Translations under genes and position numbers: made by a program
Source of the DNA: a virus
Reading direction: 5' to 3' (one strand)
IMG/VR virus record: IMGVR_UViG_3300042691_014512
Coordinates: 1-52,539 of that record
DNA length: 52,539 nt
In this document: one piece after another, positions 20,165 to 32,228 of the stretch
Numbering within the stretch: the stretch's first letter is position 1
How the letters are laid out: each line of letters begins with the position of its first letter
Notes under the pieces: model-generated
Told to the model about the DNA's origin: nothing
What the model saw: only the letters and a program-made list of their open reading frames with translations
The model's database searches: none

Positions 20165-23100
20165 TGGCTAATAAATTTACTTGTCCTCCACAAGCATCAG
20201 GTGCTGGTAGTTTTTCTAACAATTTAGTTGGGTTACAACTTGTTGGTGGTGGTGGGTTAACTCAGGGTAATTTTGAATTCACACAATCAGCCAGTGAAAA
20301 GGTTGATAGAACATTTATTACTGGGACATTCTCAAACCCAATAAATTTAGAATCCTTGGGGTTAGATAATGTTAATCAATCAAAAACTATAGTTGAAAAT
20401 AATTTTAAGGTTTATCCTAATTATGATTTATCACAAATAAGTAATTTTGTTTTATATGGTTCTTTAGTTAAAAGAATGTCTGCAACAATTACAACTATTA
20501 TAAGTTATTTCCCTGCTGCAATAGAATCAACATTTTTAGGGTTAAATTACTTAACTGGTGATACTGCCACCAACATATCATATAATCCAACAACGGACTC
20601 AACAACTTTTGATTTAGATTTAGCAAGGATTAGAAATCCATTTGGTATTGATTTTACGGTTAATTCAACAAGAAATCTTGAATTGAGAGAAATTGAAGTT
20701 TCTTCATTAAGAAATATGACAATAGAATATGCAAATTATTCATTGTATGTTAATAATGATGGATATAAAGTAATTGGAATTATACCAACAACATCTTTAA
20801 CCGTTGGTACACTTAATTTAACTGTACAAGGTAATCCATTTTCAGGTGAATCAACAACTATTAGTGACTTAATTATTAGACCTAACGATACTCAAGTTAA
20901 TAAAGTATTTAATGAAGATTTTGGGGAAGTTGAAAACTTCTTATTAAATAGAAATGCGACACCAATATATACATCAACATATCAAATACCTAGAGAAGCT
21001 GAAGATGGTACATTTTATATTGAAAAAAATCAATTAACTTGGACATTATATGGTAAGTGGAATCTTGACATAATTACAGCATCGTTTCAAAACTATTTAA
21101 CAAAACTTAACGGAATAAGTGAATTATATGATGAACTTAGAACCAATTTAATCTCAAGATTTTTAACTACAGGTGCTTTAAAAGAATTTGACACTGATGA
21201 CCAAAAAGTTGAAAAAATATTACAAATATATGGTAGAAGTTTTGATGAAGTAAATACGTTTATTGGTTCATTGTCGTTTATGACTTCAGTAAATTATACT
21301 GTTGGTAATGATATACCAAGTCAACTTCTTAAAAATTTAGCACAAACTTTAGGATGGACTACAAATATATCACCAATAACAAATGACCAATTTTTGTCAT
21401 CAGTATTTGGTCAAAACAATCAACAACCATCAAACTTTACAGGGTTACCAAACTCTCAAACTCCTGATGAATTAAATTATCAATTTTATAGAAATATAAT
21501 ATTAAATTCGGCATATCTTTTTAAATCAAAAGGAACTAGAAAATCTATTGAAATTTTATTAAAACTCATTGGAGCCCCTGATGCTTTAGTCGAATTTAAT
21601 GAATTTATTTATTTGGCTGACCAAAAAATAAATATGAACAAATTCAATACTGAATTTGGAAATATTTCAGGTGGTACATATGTACAACAACTTCCTGTTT
21701 TAGAACCAGCGAATACTTTTACAATCTTTGGGGTTGAATATACTGGATTTACTACTGAGGCTATTATTCAGGATGTTAATACGTCAATAGACGAGTTCCC
21801 AATTGATAGTTTAGGATATCCAAAAGCACCAGTTGATTCTGAGAGTTATTTTTTCCAAATTGGTAGTGGATGGTTTGAACAAACACCACAACATAGAGGA
21901 CCTGAAGAAGTTAATATTACTTTAAGTGTTTTCACGGGAAATAACCCTAATTATCAAACATCATTACTACCATTTTCATATGGTCAAGAATATCTAAATA
22001 GATTTAGAAAATTTCCATTTATGAATTTGGGATATAAATTATCACCTTCAGTTGATAATAATAAAAGTTGGTATGATGATGAAATCAATTTACGACTTAA
22101 TTTAGATGGTAATATAAACGCTAGATATTTTGTTGGAGATGATAAATTAGTTTTAAATGTTAAAAATACTGAGATATTTTTAAATCCAGCACAAGGATTA
22201 GCTTATGATGTATGGTATTTGTCAAGAGAGTTAAATTACCCAATTCCTAATGAAGGAATGAATTTTGGTAGTGATGACCCTTGTGACCCATGTCCAATAC
22301 CTAGATACCCATATAGAGGTGACGTAGATTGGACCGAATTAAATCCAAAACCAAAAAGTAAATCTTTCTTCGAATTTGCTCAAACATTTTGGAGAAACAT
22401 GATTAATGTAAGAAATCGACAATATTCATTTAATGGTAAAACTGGGGGTTATCCAACATTAGAATCAATTTATTGGCGATATTTGGAATCTGAAAATGTT
22501 AATATTACTAACAATAATTTTACATACCAAACTATGATAGATTATGTCAATGGTTTGGGGGATTATTGGATTAGGTTAATTGAACAAATGGTCCCAGCGA
22601 CCACAATATTTAACACGGGAATTAAATATGAAAATTCAATATTTCATAGACAAAAATTTGTATGGAAAAGACAAAGAGGATGTCAAATCATAACTGTTGA
22701 AGAAACAAATCCTTGTGAATGTATTCAATTAACATTTAAATTGAAGAATCCAACTAGTCCTACAACTTTTAAATTAACACCTAATGGTTATTTCAATAAT
22801 AGACAATCTTATATTTATACTGATTTAACATCAGGAAATGTATTACTAATCAGATATAATTCATCATTATCTAGATGGGAATTTTTTATAAACAATATAG
22901 AATATGGATATTTGGATGTTGATTCAGTGTGCCCTGTAGGTAAAACGTGGATTAGCGAAAAGTTCATAATATCAACTGAAGGTGTTGATTGTGGACCGAC
23001 AAAACAAAGACCCCCACTATGTAGACCTTGTGAATTAAATGATAATCTATATAGGTTAGATTGCCCAGTTGAATCTGTTGAATGTCCAATATATCCTTGG

Positions 23101-23493
23101 GATTCTAATCCTAACGTAACAACTTTTGGTTCTGTATTGGGTAATGTGTTAAATACATATTTGGCGACAAATGGAACATCTGTAGGTAATTGTGATTTAA
23201 ATAGCATGACAACTATATGGTATGTTGATTTACGTGTAAACAATACTACGATTGTTTCGTATCCATTCTTTAATGGAATTGGGTATAACATACCAACATT
23301 TAGTACACCAAGTGTTTCTGATTGGGATATAGCAATAATTGCCGCATTAGAAGAACTTAAGAATTATGGATATAATTATTATTTAACTGATAACGATACT
23401 GTGGTAGTTTATAGTGAATCTTGTTCAATTTCGGATTCAATAATAAACTTTAAAATAAATGTAGGAATAAATTTTCAAATATATTGTAGTTAA
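20164..23493 (+). CDS. large tail protein with P2 gpI-type (tail protein I) segment
   Basis: 1109 residues. Around residues 441-475 the run [20 protein letters not shown] matches the conserved core of the tail protein I family, a baseplate component of contractile tails and contractile injection systems. The flanking region ([32 protein letters not shown]) also fits that family. The second half has Cys pairs ([29 protein letters not shown]) and beta-rich repeats suited to a fibre-attachment or host-contact extension. It is fused to a much longer C-terminus than the roughly 200-residue classical gpI. Starts and ends with one-base overlaps to its neighbours. Confidence 0.75.
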   Translation: MANKFTCPPQASGAGSFSNNLVGLQLVGGGGLTQGNFEFTQSASEKVDRTFITGTFSNPINLESLGLDNVNQSKTIVENNFKVYPNYDLSQISNFVLYGSLVKRMSATITTIISYFPAAIESTFLGLNYLTGDTATNISYNPTTDSTTFDLDLARIRNPFGIDFTVNSTRNLELREIEVSSLRNMTIEYANYSLYVNNDGYKVIGIIPTTSLTVGTLNLTVQGNPFSGESTTISDLIIRPNDTQVNKVFNEDFGEVENFLLNRNATPIYTSTYQIPREAEDGTFYIEKNQLTWTLYGKWNLDIITASFQNYLTKLNGISELYDELRTNLISRFLTTGALKEFDTDDQKVEKILQIYGRSFDEVNTFIGSLSFMTSVNYTVGNDIPSQLLKNLAQTLGWTTNISPITNDQFLSSVFGQNNQQPSNFTGLPNSQTPDELNYQFYRNIILNSAYLFKSKGTRKSIEILLKLIGAPDALVEFNEFIYLADQKINMNKFNTEFGNISGGTYVQQLPVLEPANTFTIFGVEYTGFTTEAIIQDVNTSIDEFPIDSLGYPKAPVDSESYFFQIGSGWFEQTPQHRGPEEVNITLSVFTGNNPNYQTSLLPFSYGQEYLNRFRKFPFMNLGYKLSPSVDNNKSWYDDEINLRLNLDGNINARYFVGDDKLVLNVKNTEIFLNPAQGLAYDVWYLSRELNYPIPNEGMNFGSDDPCDPCPIPRYPYRGDVDWTELNPKPKSKSFFEFAQTFWRNMINVRNRQYSFNGKTGGYPTLESIYWRYLESENVNITNNNFTYQTMIDYVNGLGDYWIRLIEQMVPATTIFNTGIKYENSIFHRQKFVWKRQRGCQIITVEETNPCECIQLTFKLKNPTSPTTFKLTPNGYFNNRQSYIYTDLTSGNVLLIRYNSSLSRWEFFINNIEYGYLDVDSVCPVGKTWISEKFIISTEGVDCGPTKQRPPLCRPCELNDNLYRLDCPVESVECPIYPWDSNPNVTTFGSVLGNVLNTYLATNGTSVGNCDLNSMTTIWYVDLRVNNTTIVSYPFFNGIGYNIPTFSTPSVSDWDIAIIAALEELKNYGYNYYLTDNDTVVVYSESCSISDSIINFKINVGINFQIYCS

Positions 23494-26400
23494 TGGCTTG
23501 TGAATTAAATGTTTTTTTAAGTGGTATAACTGGTGATTGTTCAAATACTAGCAGTGGTTCATTTGGGATTACTATTGAGGGTGATGCTCCAGATTATACA
23601 ATTCAATGGATTAGTCCGACAACAGGAACTACAGTATTAGGACCTGGTGTTACAGGTTATACTGAAAGTAGTTTATCTGCTGGAACATATACTTTTAATG
23701 TTATTGATAGTTGTTTATCAGGCAACACATATTTCTTAATGAATGTTAATATTTCATCAGGTACTTGTGTTTCCATTCAGTCAAGAAATACTTCGTGTGG
23801 ATTTAATAATGGCGTAATAACAGCAACAACTCAAAATTTATATGCACCATCAACACATTATTTATATGAAAATACAATTGGATTTATAACTTCAGGAACT
23901 AGTGGAATTAATAGTATAGTATTTGGTTCACTTTCAGCTGGAACATATTATGTAATTTCTGATGATGGTGGTGGGTGTACTGGTAAAAGTGAAAGTTGTA
24001 TAATTAAACCATCAAGTTCATTTACATATGGGTTATATCAAGTAAATAATTCCCCATGTTTTATTAATACTGGTGCATTATATATAACTGGTTTAACTGG
24101 AACTCCTCCATATACTTATTTATGGTCAAATGGTGGAACTGGACAATCAATTACTGGATTAAGTAATGGATTTTATAGTGTTTTAGTTACAGATGGAATT
24201 GGTTGTAATACTGCGGCTTCAGCCACTATTGAATCAGTACCAGCATTGAGTTCTTTAATTTTAATTGATAGTGAGCCATCTTGTTACACTTCTGATGGTG
24301 TTGTGACAGTTTATATTTCAGGAGGTACTGCACCTTATCATATTGAGGGTTCAAACGGAGAAGTTGTTATAACATTTGACACTTCTTATACATTCACTGG
24401 ATTACCATCAGGTAATTTTTCAGTTACGGTGACTGATGCTGGTTTATGTCAATCAACATCAACAACAACATTACAAACCCCTAGTGGAATTTCATTAGTT
24501 ACTGTTGATATTACAAATTCAACATGTAATAATAATGGAGGTGAAATTAATGTGACTATATTTGGGGGTAGTGCTCCATATATTTACACATTGACTGATT
24601 CATTATCAAATACGAGTACTTTCCTACAACCAATACAAAATGGTGGGGCAGTCTTCAATGGATTAAGTTCAGGTAATTACTTGTTGACCATTACAGATAG
24701 TTTAGGAATATGTCCTTATTCACAAACATATACAATAAATAATAACATATTATATACTCTTAGTGTGTCAGCCACAGGTACAACTTGTGGAAATGATGAT
24801 GGTTCAGTAACCTTATCTATAACTACTGGAGGAACGGCACCATATACATATCAAATTAATGGACAAAGTGTTATTTCTAATTCTTTATCATATACTTTTA
24901 CTAATTTACCATCAGGAAGTTATACTGCTTCAGTAACTGATGTTAACTTATGTCAACAAATATTACCATTTACGATTAATAGTTCGAGTGGTGTTAATTT
25001 CATTTTAAACGGAACAAATCCTATTGGTAATAATGGGATAATAGAAACTTTTATAACTAGTGGTGAACCACCATTTACGTTAAATTGGAGTTCAAATGTG
25101 GGATTGCAAACAGGATTAACAATAACAAATTTATCAGCAGGAACATATTCATTAACTATTACCGATTCATTTGGTTGTAGTCAAACTAGAACGATAACTT
25201 TATTGGGTTATAATTTATTTTCATCATATGAAATATATAATATTTGTGATGATGATTTTAACAATTCAGGTCAAATAGTTAAGAAAGGGTTAAAACAGAT
25301 GTTAATTGAAGGATTTTTTGATTTAACATCTGGTGACACTAATTGTATTCTTAATTCCGCATCTTTTGAATCTGTTGTAAATGTTAATGGAGTTATACAA
25401 ACTGATATCTTTTATGTAAGTAGTGGGATAACTGATTATCCTACAGATACTACTTTATTTGATTCTGTTGAAACATTATTATTAACATATCCTAATATTG
25501 ACTCCGTTACTATTGACCCTGTGAGTGGTGATTTAAAGATAACAACAATTTGTAATCCACCGATTTCTATTGTGGATGCAACAGTTATAATTGATGTAAA
25601 AATTTATTATGATATTAGTTGTGAAGTATGTTCTACACCAGTTTTAGCTCCGTTTATATTTACAGTTGACACAACTAAATTATCTGCAGGTTCAAGTTTA
25701 GTTGACCAATTCCAATTACCTACAGTATCAGGAGGATATTATGATTTTGATGTTGATTGGGGTGATGGAAATTCTGATGTTATAACAACTTGGAATGATT
25801 CAAATACTTTACATACATATACCGCAACTGGTATTTATCAAATTACTATTAATGGTCAATTTAGTGGATTTTCATTCAATAACAGCGGAGACGTTGCTAA
25901 AATTTCATCTATTGAACAATGGGGTATATTAGAATTAGGAGATTCACCAGGCCATTTCTATGGTTGTAATAATTTGGTATTAACTGGAGTTACTGACTTT
26001 ATTAATTTATCAACGACATCAATATTGGAGGATACCTTTAGGGATTGTACATCATTAACAACAATCAATAATGTTGAATATTGGGACACATCAAATGTTG
26101 TTAGTATGAGTGGTATGTTTTACTATGTTCCATCATTCAATCAAGATATTGGTTTATGGGATGTTTCGAATGTTACTGATATGAGTGATATGTTTTTTGA
26201 TGCGACATCATTTAACCAAGATATTGGTTCTTGGAATGTTTCAAATGTTATTAGTATGAGTGGCATGTTTCACTATGCGACATCATTCAATCAAGATATT
26301 GGTTTATGGAATGTTTCGAATGTTACTGATATGAGTGATATGTTTTTTGATGCGACATCATTTAACCAAGATATTGGTTTATGGAATGTATCAAATGTTA

Positions 26401-26912
26401 CTGATATGTCATTTATGTTTACTAACTCACAATTTAACCAAGATATTGGTTTATGGAATGTTTCAAATGTTACTGATATGAGAGCTATGTTTTACAATGC
26501 GACATCATTCAATCAAGATATTGGTTTATGGAATGTTTCGAATGTTACTGATATGTCATTAATGTTTTTCAATACGACATCATTTAACCAAGATATTGGT
26601 TTATGGAATGTATCAAATGTTACTGTTATGACTCAAATGTTCAATAACGCAATAATTTTTAATCAAGATATTAGTAATTGGAATGTATCTAACGTTACTG
26701 ATATGATATCAATGTTAGATAATTGTGGAATGAATCAAAGTAAATATGAAGCATTATTAGTTAATTGGAATCTATTACCATCATTACAACTTAATGTGAA
26801 TTTTGGTGTGAATGGAAGACAATATCAAATAGGAAGTCCTAGTGATATTGCAAGGTCAAATATTATTGGAACTTACTCTTGGACATTTATCGGAGACACC
26901 GCAGTACCATAA
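23493..26912 (+). CDS. adhesin-like tail protein: SprB-type repeats, PKD, DUF285/BspA-like repeats
   Basis: 1139 residues, last gene of the tail block. Residues 1-570 hold about seven SprB-like units, each with Cys, a GG-APYTY core and an L(S/P)(A/S)GTYT-VTD-C ending. A unique part begins at about 571. A PKD-like fold ([23 protein letters not shown]) lies near 752. Residues about 850-1080 consist of DUF285 (BspA-like) repeats of the form [16 protein letters not shown]. SprB is the mobile gliding adhesin of Flavobacterium and DUF285 repeats occur in bacterial surface adhesins, so the phage protein probably binds or mimics host surface molecules (inference). No signal peptide. Followed by a bidirectional terminator. 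Confidence 0.85.
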   Translation: MACELNVFLSGITGDCSNTSSGSFGITIEGDAPDYTIQWISPTTGTTVLGPGVTGYTESSLSAGTYTFNVIDSCLSGNTYFLMNVNISSGTCVSIQSRNTSCGFNNGVITATTQNLYAPSTHYLYENTIGFITSGTSGINSIVFGSLSAGTYYVISDDGGGCTGKSESCIIKPSSSFTYGLYQVNNSPCFINTGALYITGLTGTPPYTYLWSNGGTGQSITGLSNGFYSVLVTDGIGCNTAASATIESVPALSSLILIDSEPSCYTSDGVVTVYISGGTAPYHIEGSNGEVVITFDTSYTFTGLPSGNFSVTVTDAGLCQSTSTTTLQTPSGISLVTVDITNSTCNNNGGEINVTIFGGSAPYIYTLTDSLSNTSTFLQPIQNGGAVFNGLSSGNYLLTITDSLGICPYSQTYTINNNILYTLSVSATGTTCGNDDGSVTLSITTGGTAPYTYQINGQSVISNSLSYTFTNLPSGSYTASVTDVNLCQQILPFTINSSSGVNFILNGTNPIGNNGIIETFITSGEPPFTLNWSSNVGLQTGLTITNLSAGTYSLTITDSFGCSQTRTITLLGYNLFSSYEIYNICDDDFNNSGQIVKKGLKQMLIEGFFDLTSGDTNCILNSASFESVVNVNGVIQTDIFYVSSGITDYPTDTTLFDSVETLLLTYPNIDSVTIDPVSGDLKITTICNPPISIVDATVIIDVKIYYDISCEVCSTPVLAPFIFTVDTTKLSAGSSLVDQFQLPTVSGGYYDFDVDWGDGNSDVITTWNDSNTLHTYTATGIYQITINGQFSGFSFNNSGDVAKISSIEQWGILELGDSPGHFYGCNNLVLTGVTDFINLSTTSILEDTFRDCTSLTTINNVEYWDTSNVVSMSGMFYYVPSFNQDIGLWDVSNVTDMSDMFFDATSFNQDIGSWNVSNVISMSGMFHYATSFNQDIGLWNVSNVTDMSDMFFDATSFNQDIGLWNVSNVTDMSFMFTNSQFNQDIGLWNVSNVTDMRAMFYNATSFNQDIGLWNVSNVTDMSLMFFNTTSFNQDIGLWNVSNVTVMTQMFNNAIIFNQDISNWNVSNVTDMISMLDNCGMNQSKYEALLVNWNLLPSLQLNVNFGVNGRQYQIGSPSDIARSNIIGTYSWTFIGDTAVP
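26136..26732 (+). repeat. eight tandem 75-bp repeats encoding FNQDI units
   Basis: Units begin at 26136, 26211, 26286, 26361, 26433, 26508, 26583 and 26658. The period is 75 bases except for one 72-base unit. Each encodes about 25 residues starting FNQDI. Neighbouring units are very similar at DNA level, in places identical over more than 50 bases, so recombination can change copy number without breaking the frame. Confidence 0.95.
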
Positions 26913-26915
26913 TAA

Positions 26916-26942
26916 AAAACCCCACCTAAAAAGTGGGGTTTT
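26916..26942. terminator. bidirectional terminator between converging blocks
   Basis: A perfect 10-base-pair stem (AAAACCCCAC / GTGGGGTTTT) with a 7-base loop, T-rich on both sides, 3 bases after the adhesin stop and 4 bases before the end of the opposing resolvase gene. It serves both transcription directions. Confidence 0.92.
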
Positions 26943-26946
26943 AATT

Positions 26947-27546
26947 TTACCATTTACCTTCTTGTTTCATATATCCTAACACACAACAATAGGCATCACT
27001 CATATCAAAATTCTCTTTTTTGAGTGTGTTATTTTTAGTATAAACCCAATTTATTTGGGGTTCTTTTTTTGCGACTTGTTCCCATATTATTTGTTTTTTA
27101 TCACAATCTTTAGGATAGCCACCAAATAATACGTGTTTACCTTTATCGTTTTCTTTAACTAACCAAGGGAATGCGTTTTTTCTTGAATTGTATGTTGAAA
27201 TATATTCTGGTACAACTCCTAAAGTATCATAAATCTCCTTAGATATTAAAGTATTAAATCTAAGTAATGTTTGTACAGTATAAACATTATTACTATTTAA
27301 TAATGGTTCTTCGATTATAACTTTTGTGATATTAAAGTTTGAGTAATCTTTTAATTTTATTTTAAAAATCTCACTTTTAAGAATGAGCTCTTTTATTTTA
27401 TTTTCTTCTTTTGGTTTTGGTCTTGGTGAAATATGTGTTAATTCTAATAATTCTTTGGAATCTAAATCAAAAAGTGCCCAACCTATTGTACTAGTTGATA
27501 CATCTAGACCAAGCACTTTTGGTGTTTCTTTAATATCTTTACTCAT
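26947..27546 (-). CDS. RuvC-like Holliday junction resolvase
   Basis: 199-residue RNase H-fold nuclease that resolves branched DNA before packaging. Motif 1 is VLGLDVSTSTIGWALFD with Asp15 (the DxSTxxxGWA form typical of RuvC-like enzymes). Glu79/Glu80 lie in VIIEEPLL, and the C-terminal pair Asp181/Asp184 in NFDMSDAYCC completes the metal site. It takes the place of T4 endonuclease VII (gp49). It is the last gene of the - strand block and begins 4 bases after the stop of the 1069-residue structural gene, so it is likely expressed late with it. This fits a role in cleaning DNA for packaging. Confidence 0.85.
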   Translation of the reverse strand: MSKDIKETPKVLGLDVSTSTIGWALFDLDSKELLELTHISPRPKPKEENKIKELILKSEIFKIKLKDYSNFNITKVIIEEPLLNSNNVYTVQTLLRFNTLISKEIYDTLGVVPEYISTYNSRKNAFPWLVKENDKGKHVLFGGYPKDCDKKQIIWEQVAKKEPQINWVYTKNNTLKKENFDMSDAYCCVLGYMKQEGKW

Positions 27547-27550
27547 ATTG

Positions 27551-30500
27551 TTATATATCTAATTTAATCAAAAATTGTTGAATACCCTGTCTTAATATGG
27601 GTGATTGCATTTTTGATATAATCATAAGATTTTTATCAGAATCGTAAAGACCAATTTCAGTGATATAACGATTGTTACTTGAAGACCAAGTTGGATTTGA
27701 TGGAGTTTGAAATTCAACGCCACTCAAATTTATTTTATACACCATTTCATATATTGTTGCCTGAATATCAGTTTCAATATTACCATAAAAGTAATATTCA
27801 TCCCCAAAATTCAATTGATGTCCAGTAAGACCAATAGGTGTTAAATCAATATAATCACTTAAATCGTATATATCTGCATTATCATATAAATCTTGAGTAA
27901 TAACAAAAGTGTTACCAGTTAATCCTGATTGGGTTAAGAAACCATTTATTGTTGAACCACTTAATTGGTCTGTAAAATCAATAATTTTCCATTCATCGGA
28001 AATAGGTCTTCCACTACCATCCACTTTTTGACAAATTATTTCAAACTTATTAGCAATAAATCCATTATTTACATTACATAACCCAGAACAAATAGTACTT
28101 GCAGTAATAGCTGAATATGTTGGACAAGTTCCGGTATAACTTCCATATGTAGTTTCTCCAGAGACTTGAATAATTGCGGAGTCTAAAGAACCATCTAAAG
28201 TTATACCACAACCACTATATGTAATTCCTGAAGTTATAATTGTTTCATCTGAAATAATAAAACTACAATCAACAACTTTAATTGTCGCACTATTTGCTGT
28301 TGTACTAGCTGAGTAACTACTACAAGTAATGTTTACACAATCTTCAAATAAACTTGTTGTTAAACCAGTAACAGGAACAACATCAGGTATCCAAGTTCCA
28401 ATTGGAATATCATTTTCAGTTAATCCTGTTAAAATGGCTATTCTAGTATCTGCTGAATAAATCTCCCAGTCAGGTGAATTATAAACCAATCTTTCAGCTA
28501 AATCAAAATTTGTTAAATAAAGATTTGTTGACCCACTCAAAGTATTGAGATATGTTGATGTCACACAAGATTCATTTTCAACACATAATGTTACACATAA
28601 TAAAGGATTATAATTACATTCAGTATAACCTGATACAACTCCTTCAAAATCAATAGTAAAATCACCAATTAATCCGCCATTTGTAAAATTAATTATTAGG
28701 TCTGTATTATTAACATTGCTTCTAATTACCCAATCATTACCATCATAAAAAATATTATAAATTGCACCCTCATCAACAAGACTTCTAAATATTGGGAAAC
28801 CATTTAAATTTTGTTCTGTATTAACAAACGGATACGCTGTATAAGTATCAGGAAATGTTTCTGGAAGGGATAAAAACCAAAATGTAAAACCGGAATACCA
28901 ACAAGGAGTAATAGATGTGTTAGCCGTAGCTAAACATGAAAATTCATCACCAAATCTTACACTAACATTTTGAGATGTAATAGGATTACAAGAAACATTT
29001 GGACCTTGAATACTTTGGTAGTAATTACAATGTAATGAATTTGTAAATCCAAAATTATTTGATAATCTATATGTTACATAAAGATATTCAGTATTACCCG
29101 TTAAAATACCCTCAACTGAATTATTATCTAAACCACATATATTAGGTGTTATTAATGAAACTTTTGGTGCGGGTAAAGTCCAATTCCTATTAGACTTATA
29201 AGACATAGCAGCAATGATTTCTTCATCATCAAAGATAATTATTTTACTATCTGGGAACACTTTACCAACTCTACTAGGGTAACCATCCAAGTTTGGATTA
29301 GTATCCCATAAGTGGTAATATCGAATACCTGGGGTGTTCATATCTGAGTTTTTGGTTGACTCTAAATAATGAATAGTGTATAGATTCAAGTCATCAAACC
29401 CTGGAGGGTCAACATAGAATGATTGACCATTACAACAATTAGAATTTTTATGCCACATTAACCAAGGTAAATCAATTCTGAAATTTCTTGCTTGTCCTGT
29501 GGTATCTTCAGCTGTTTCATCAAAAGGTTCTAATGCAAATTTTTCACCATAAAATAAATCAATAGTTTGATTTGTGTAATGAACTATTGCAATAGTTTTC
29601 TGTTCTTCAGGTTTAACCGTTATCTTTTCATCAAATGAATTGTAATAGTAAACTGAACTTGTATCAGTTTGTCCACTACTTGAAGCATAACCAAAATATT
29701 CTTTAGACCCTAAATAATTAATTGAACCAAATTTAGTGTAATCATTATAAACATTTGAATCAATCCCTGCGGGACTTTCAGACCAAGGAATATTCATATT
29801 CCATATTTTGACATCAAATTCATCTGTTGTACAAACTGATTCATAATTAATAACATTATTTGACCAATGATTACTTGGTGTTACGCTATCATAAATTTCA
29901 GTAAATGAAGATGGATAAACTAAAACTCTAGCAAAACAACTAGAATATAAGTATGAAAAATCTGGAACAGGTCTATCCAAAGTTAAAGTATTATTACAAG
30001 CGTCTATTACTCTATATGTAAGAATTGAATAACAAGATGATACATTTACTAAACAATCAACTACAGGTGGTGGACAACAAGGATTTATAAAAGAACAAGT
30101 TGTTGTTGTCGTTGTAGTTGTTGGAATTGGTGTAACACATGGATTTGTTGTAGTTGTAGTAGTTGAAGTACTAGTTGTTGTTGTTGTTGCTGTAGTACAT
30201 TGACAATCATTCAATCCATTCCCATCGTAATATATTGTTATAATATCTCCAGCTTGTATACCTCTTATTGGACTATCATTACAAGAATTATCAGTAACCA
30301 CAATAGTATTAGTACCTATTAGTGTACTCATATCTACCACATAGTTAGAGTTAATTACGTGAGTATTATTCGTTTTAGCACTCCAATTAAAGACATCATC
30401 AACTGATGTACCAGTAAAAAATCCTCTAGGTGTTGCTTTATTATAGATAGGTTCAACTATAGAAGCCATAAATGGAATACCATAAGTGTTTCCACCACTA

Positions 30501-30760
30501 CCATCCACATAATATGGATATTTTATGTTTTCTTTATTTGATTGTGGAACACCTGCTGAGTTTTGAGCATTAAAACTTGGTTCTAGTATAAAATTATTAA
30601 ATTGATTATATGTTGATTGTGGTAAAGCATTATATGAAACTTCACTATCGCCAAGTTGGAAATAAGAAATATTAAAATTACCTTGTGAGATTTTCAACCT
30701 ACCTGTGTCGGTGATTCTCGTATTTATTAGACCTGATGTATTTTTTAAAATGTATCCCAT
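27551..30760 (-). CDS. large fibre/tail protein with Thr-rich linker
   Basis: 1069 residues. The N-terminus (GYILKNTSGLINTRITDTGR) resembles proteins that attach to the virion surface, but I cannot name the family. Residues about 188-222 form two Thr runs split by NPCVTPIP. The flanks are Cys-rich (CSFINPCCPPP, then VDCLVNVSSC), suggesting disulphide-stabilised small domains. Most of the rest is Ser/Thr/Asn-rich beta structure, with a C-terminal region closing FLIKLDI. No signal peptide. The - strand gene set from here to 37.8 kb appears to be host-contact proteins. The Thr runs are possible O-glycosylation sites given the nearby glycosyltransferase (inference). Confidence 0.75.
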   Translation of the reverse strand: MGYILKNTSGLINTRITDTGRLKISQGNFNISYFQLGDSEVSYNALPQSTYNQFNNFILEPSFNAQNSAGVPQSNKENIKYPYYVDGSGGNTYGIPFMASIVEPIYNKATPRGFFTGTSVDDVFNWSAKTNNTHVINSNYVVDMSTLIGTNTIVVTDNSCNDSPIRGIQAGDIITIYYDGNGLNDCQCTTATTTTTSTSTTTTTTNPCVTPIPTTTTTTTTCSFINPCCPPPVVDCLVNVSSCYSILTYRVIDACNNTLTLDRPVPDFSYLYSSCFARVLVYPSSFTEIYDSVTPSNHWSNNVINYESVCTTDEFDVKIWNMNIPWSESPAGIDSNVYNDYTKFGSINYLGSKEYFGYASSSGQTDTSSVYYYNSFDEKITVKPEEQKTIAIVHYTNQTIDLFYGEKFALEPFDETAEDTTGQARNFRIDLPWLMWHKNSNCCNGQSFYVDPPGFDDLNLYTIHYLESTKNSDMNTPGIRYYHLWDTNPNLDGYPSRVGKVFPDSKIIIFDDEEIIAAMSYKSNRNWTLPAPKVSLITPNICGLDNNSVEGILTGNTEYLYVTYRLSNNFGFTNSLHCNYYQSIQGPNVSCNPITSQNVSVRFGDEFSCLATANTSITPCWYSGFTFWFLSLPETFPDTYTAYPFVNTEQNLNGFPIFRSLVDEGAIYNIFYDGNDWVIRSNVNNTDLIINFTNGGLIGDFTIDFEGVVSGYTECNYNPLLCVTLCVENESCVTSTYLNTLSGSTNLYLTNFDLAERLVYNSPDWEIYSADTRIAILTGLTENDIPIGTWIPDVVPVTGLTTSLFEDCVNITCSSYSASTTANSATIKVVDCSFIISDETIITSGITYSGCGITLDGSLDSAIIQVSGETTYGSYTGTCPTYSAITASTICSGLCNVNNGFIANKFEIICQKVDGSGRPISDEWKIIDFTDQLSGSTINGFLTQSGLTGNTFVITQDLYDNADIYDLSDYIDLTPIGLTGHQLNFGDEYYFYGNIETDIQATIYEMVYKINLSGVEFQTPSNPTWSSSNNRYITEIGLYDSDKNLMIISKMQSPILRQGIQQFLIKLDI

Positions 30761-30764
30761 AAAA

Positions 30765-30772
30765 TATAAATA
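30765..30772 (-). promoter_or_regulatory. TATTTATA box (- strand) before the 1069-residue gene
   Basis: Read on the - strand, TATTTATA ends 4 bases before the ATG at 30760, in the 24-base gap after the upstream gene. It is closer to the start than most copies, so initiation at this ATG would need a very short leader. Confidence 0.35.
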
Positions 30773-30784
30773 TAATGTTTTAAA

Positions 30785-31510
30785 TTATGTAGTTGAAACT
30801 TTACAACAACTACACCCAAAAATATTAAGATTACTCAGAGAATAAAAATCTTCATTTGTTGAGTAATAACAATCCACATCCACATTTTTAACTAGCGAAG
30901 TCGTTGTTGTAAGTAAAAAATCTGTTGTACCACTTAAGGTTAAACTATTCCAAGAATCTGTAATTGTATCAACATATAATGTATTTGATTGACAACCTGG
31001 TATTGAATTATACGTTGAACCAGTTGTTAATCCAGTTAGAGTTGGTGAAATAACGATTGAGTCTATTACAAGTTGAGAATTTGTTGTAGTTGTTGACGCT
31101 GAAGATGTAGGTGAAACTTTATTAACATTTGTATGATTTACATCAAATGTGATATAAGTACCAATAGGTAAAGATGGCGTAACAACAACACTTGTCTCAT
31201 ATTTTTTTGTTACACTTATACCATTATTTTGTAAAACTGATGATGTAGTATTTAAAAAAACACTATATGTTGTAGGTTCATTTGGTTTATTAAGAACTAT
31301 TGTATTAGTACTAACTGCAGATAAAGAATCTTTAACAACTACTGTATAAGTACCTGTACATAAATTGGTAAATAGAGGGGTATTTCTAAAAGAAACACCA
31401 GCATCTATTGAATAAGAATATGGGGGTGTACCATTTTGTGCTGTAATGGATAAAGAACCATCACATCCACATATACCTTGATTAATATTAACTGATGAAA
31501 ATAACGACAT
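30785..31510 (-). CDS. fibre protein with one SprB-like unit
   Basis: 241 residues. The N-terminal 65 residues form one SprB-like unit (CGCDGSLSITAQNGTPPYSY, then LCTGTYTVVVKDS). The central part is Ser/Thr-rich beta, and the protein ends in a Cys-rich tail (IFGCSCCKVSTT). Related by this unit to the next gene and to the + strand adhesin. It starts 3 bases after the stop of the 233-residue gene. Likely a virion surface or fibre component; specificity unknown. Confidence 0.7.
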   Translation of the reverse strand: MSLFSSVNINQGICGCDGSLSITAQNGTPPYSYSIDAGVSFRNTPLFTNLCTGTYTVVVKDSLSAVSTNTIVLNKPNEPTTYSVFLNTTSSVLQNNGISVTKKYETSVVVTPSLPIGTYITFDVNHTNVNKVSPTSSASTTTTNSQLVIDSIVISPTLTGLTTGSTYNSIPGCQSNTLYVDTITDSWNSLTLSGTTDFLLTTTTSLVKNVDVDCYYSTNEDFYSLSNLNIFGCSCCKVSTT

Positions 31511-31513
31511 ATT

Positions 31514-32215
31514 TTAAAAACATAAACCTTCTGAAGCTGTTACTGAACTATTTGGATTTCCAGCTATAAGTACAGTCCAAGCAGTGAAGTTGGGATTTAT
31601 ACCTGCAATAGGTGGATATGAAGGTTCAGAATTAAAAGATACAATACTATTACTCGTTATAATACTTGAAGGTGAACCAGATAAAGACCAACCACCATTA
31701 TTTGGTATTGTTGGTTCATAGTATATTATTTCTTGATTACCAGGGTCAGAAATCCAACTAGGATAACCATTTATATATGTATTTGGTATAAAATTAAATT
31801 GAATTACATCTAAAATATTACCTTTAATATCCTTTATAAAAATAGTATAACAAAAACTATATTCAGTATATGGTGGTGGTGATGTTGTTGTTGAAGTGGT
31901 GGTTGTTGTTGTAGGTGCACCAACAGTACAACTAGTAGTTACCATAAAATCACCATAATAGTCAGTAATTGACGCGGTATAAGTTCCAACGGATAAATTA
32001 TCAATAGTTTGAGAACCTTGTAGTGTGATACCATTTGGATAAGTCCAAGTTATAGTATATGGTGTTGTACCTCCAGTTATCCCTAAAGTTATAGAACCAT
32101 TAGCAGAACCTTCTTTACCTGTAACATTAGTAACATTACATTTTACTATCATTGGTGCAACAGTAAAAACACTACAACTATTAACAGGTAAATAACCGGG
32201 GTTTAAATATGACAT
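31514..32215 (-). CDS. fibre protein with SprB-like unit and Thr-rich linker
   Basis: 233 residues. Residues about 25-95 are an SprB-like unit (GSANGSITLGITGGTTPYTI, then NLSVGTYTASITDYYG). A linker of Thr/Ser/Pro (TTTTTTSTTTSPPP) follows at about 99-116, and then a separate C-terminal domain of about 115 residues ending EGLCF that I do not recognise. The one-domain, linker, one-domain plan suggests a modular adhesin subunit. It is transcribed from the TATTTATA box just upstream and lies next to the glycosyltransferase gene. Confidence 0.7.
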   Translation of the reverse strand: MSYLNPGYLPVNSCSVFTVAPMIVKCNVTNVTGKEGSANGSITLGITGGTTPYTITWTYPNGITLQGSQTIDNLSVGTYTASITDYYGDFMVTTSCTVGAPTTTTTTSTTTSPPPYTEYSFCYTIFIKDIKGNILDVIQFNFIPNTYINGYPSWISDPGNQEIIYYEPTIPNNGGWSLSGSPSSIITSNSIVSFNSEPSYPPIAGINPNFTAWTVLIAGNPNSSVTASEGLCF

Positions 32216-32228
32216 AAAATTAATTTTC

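Noticed and set aside
22815-23291. 158-codon frame on the - strand inside the 1109-residue tail gene
   Set aside because: Lies wholly within a clearly coding + strand gene, has no upstream signal or recognisable domain, and the codon pattern fits the + strand.
26136-26732. Tandem repeats considered as CRISPR array
   Set aside because: Units are contiguous without spacers and encode an in-frame protein repeat.
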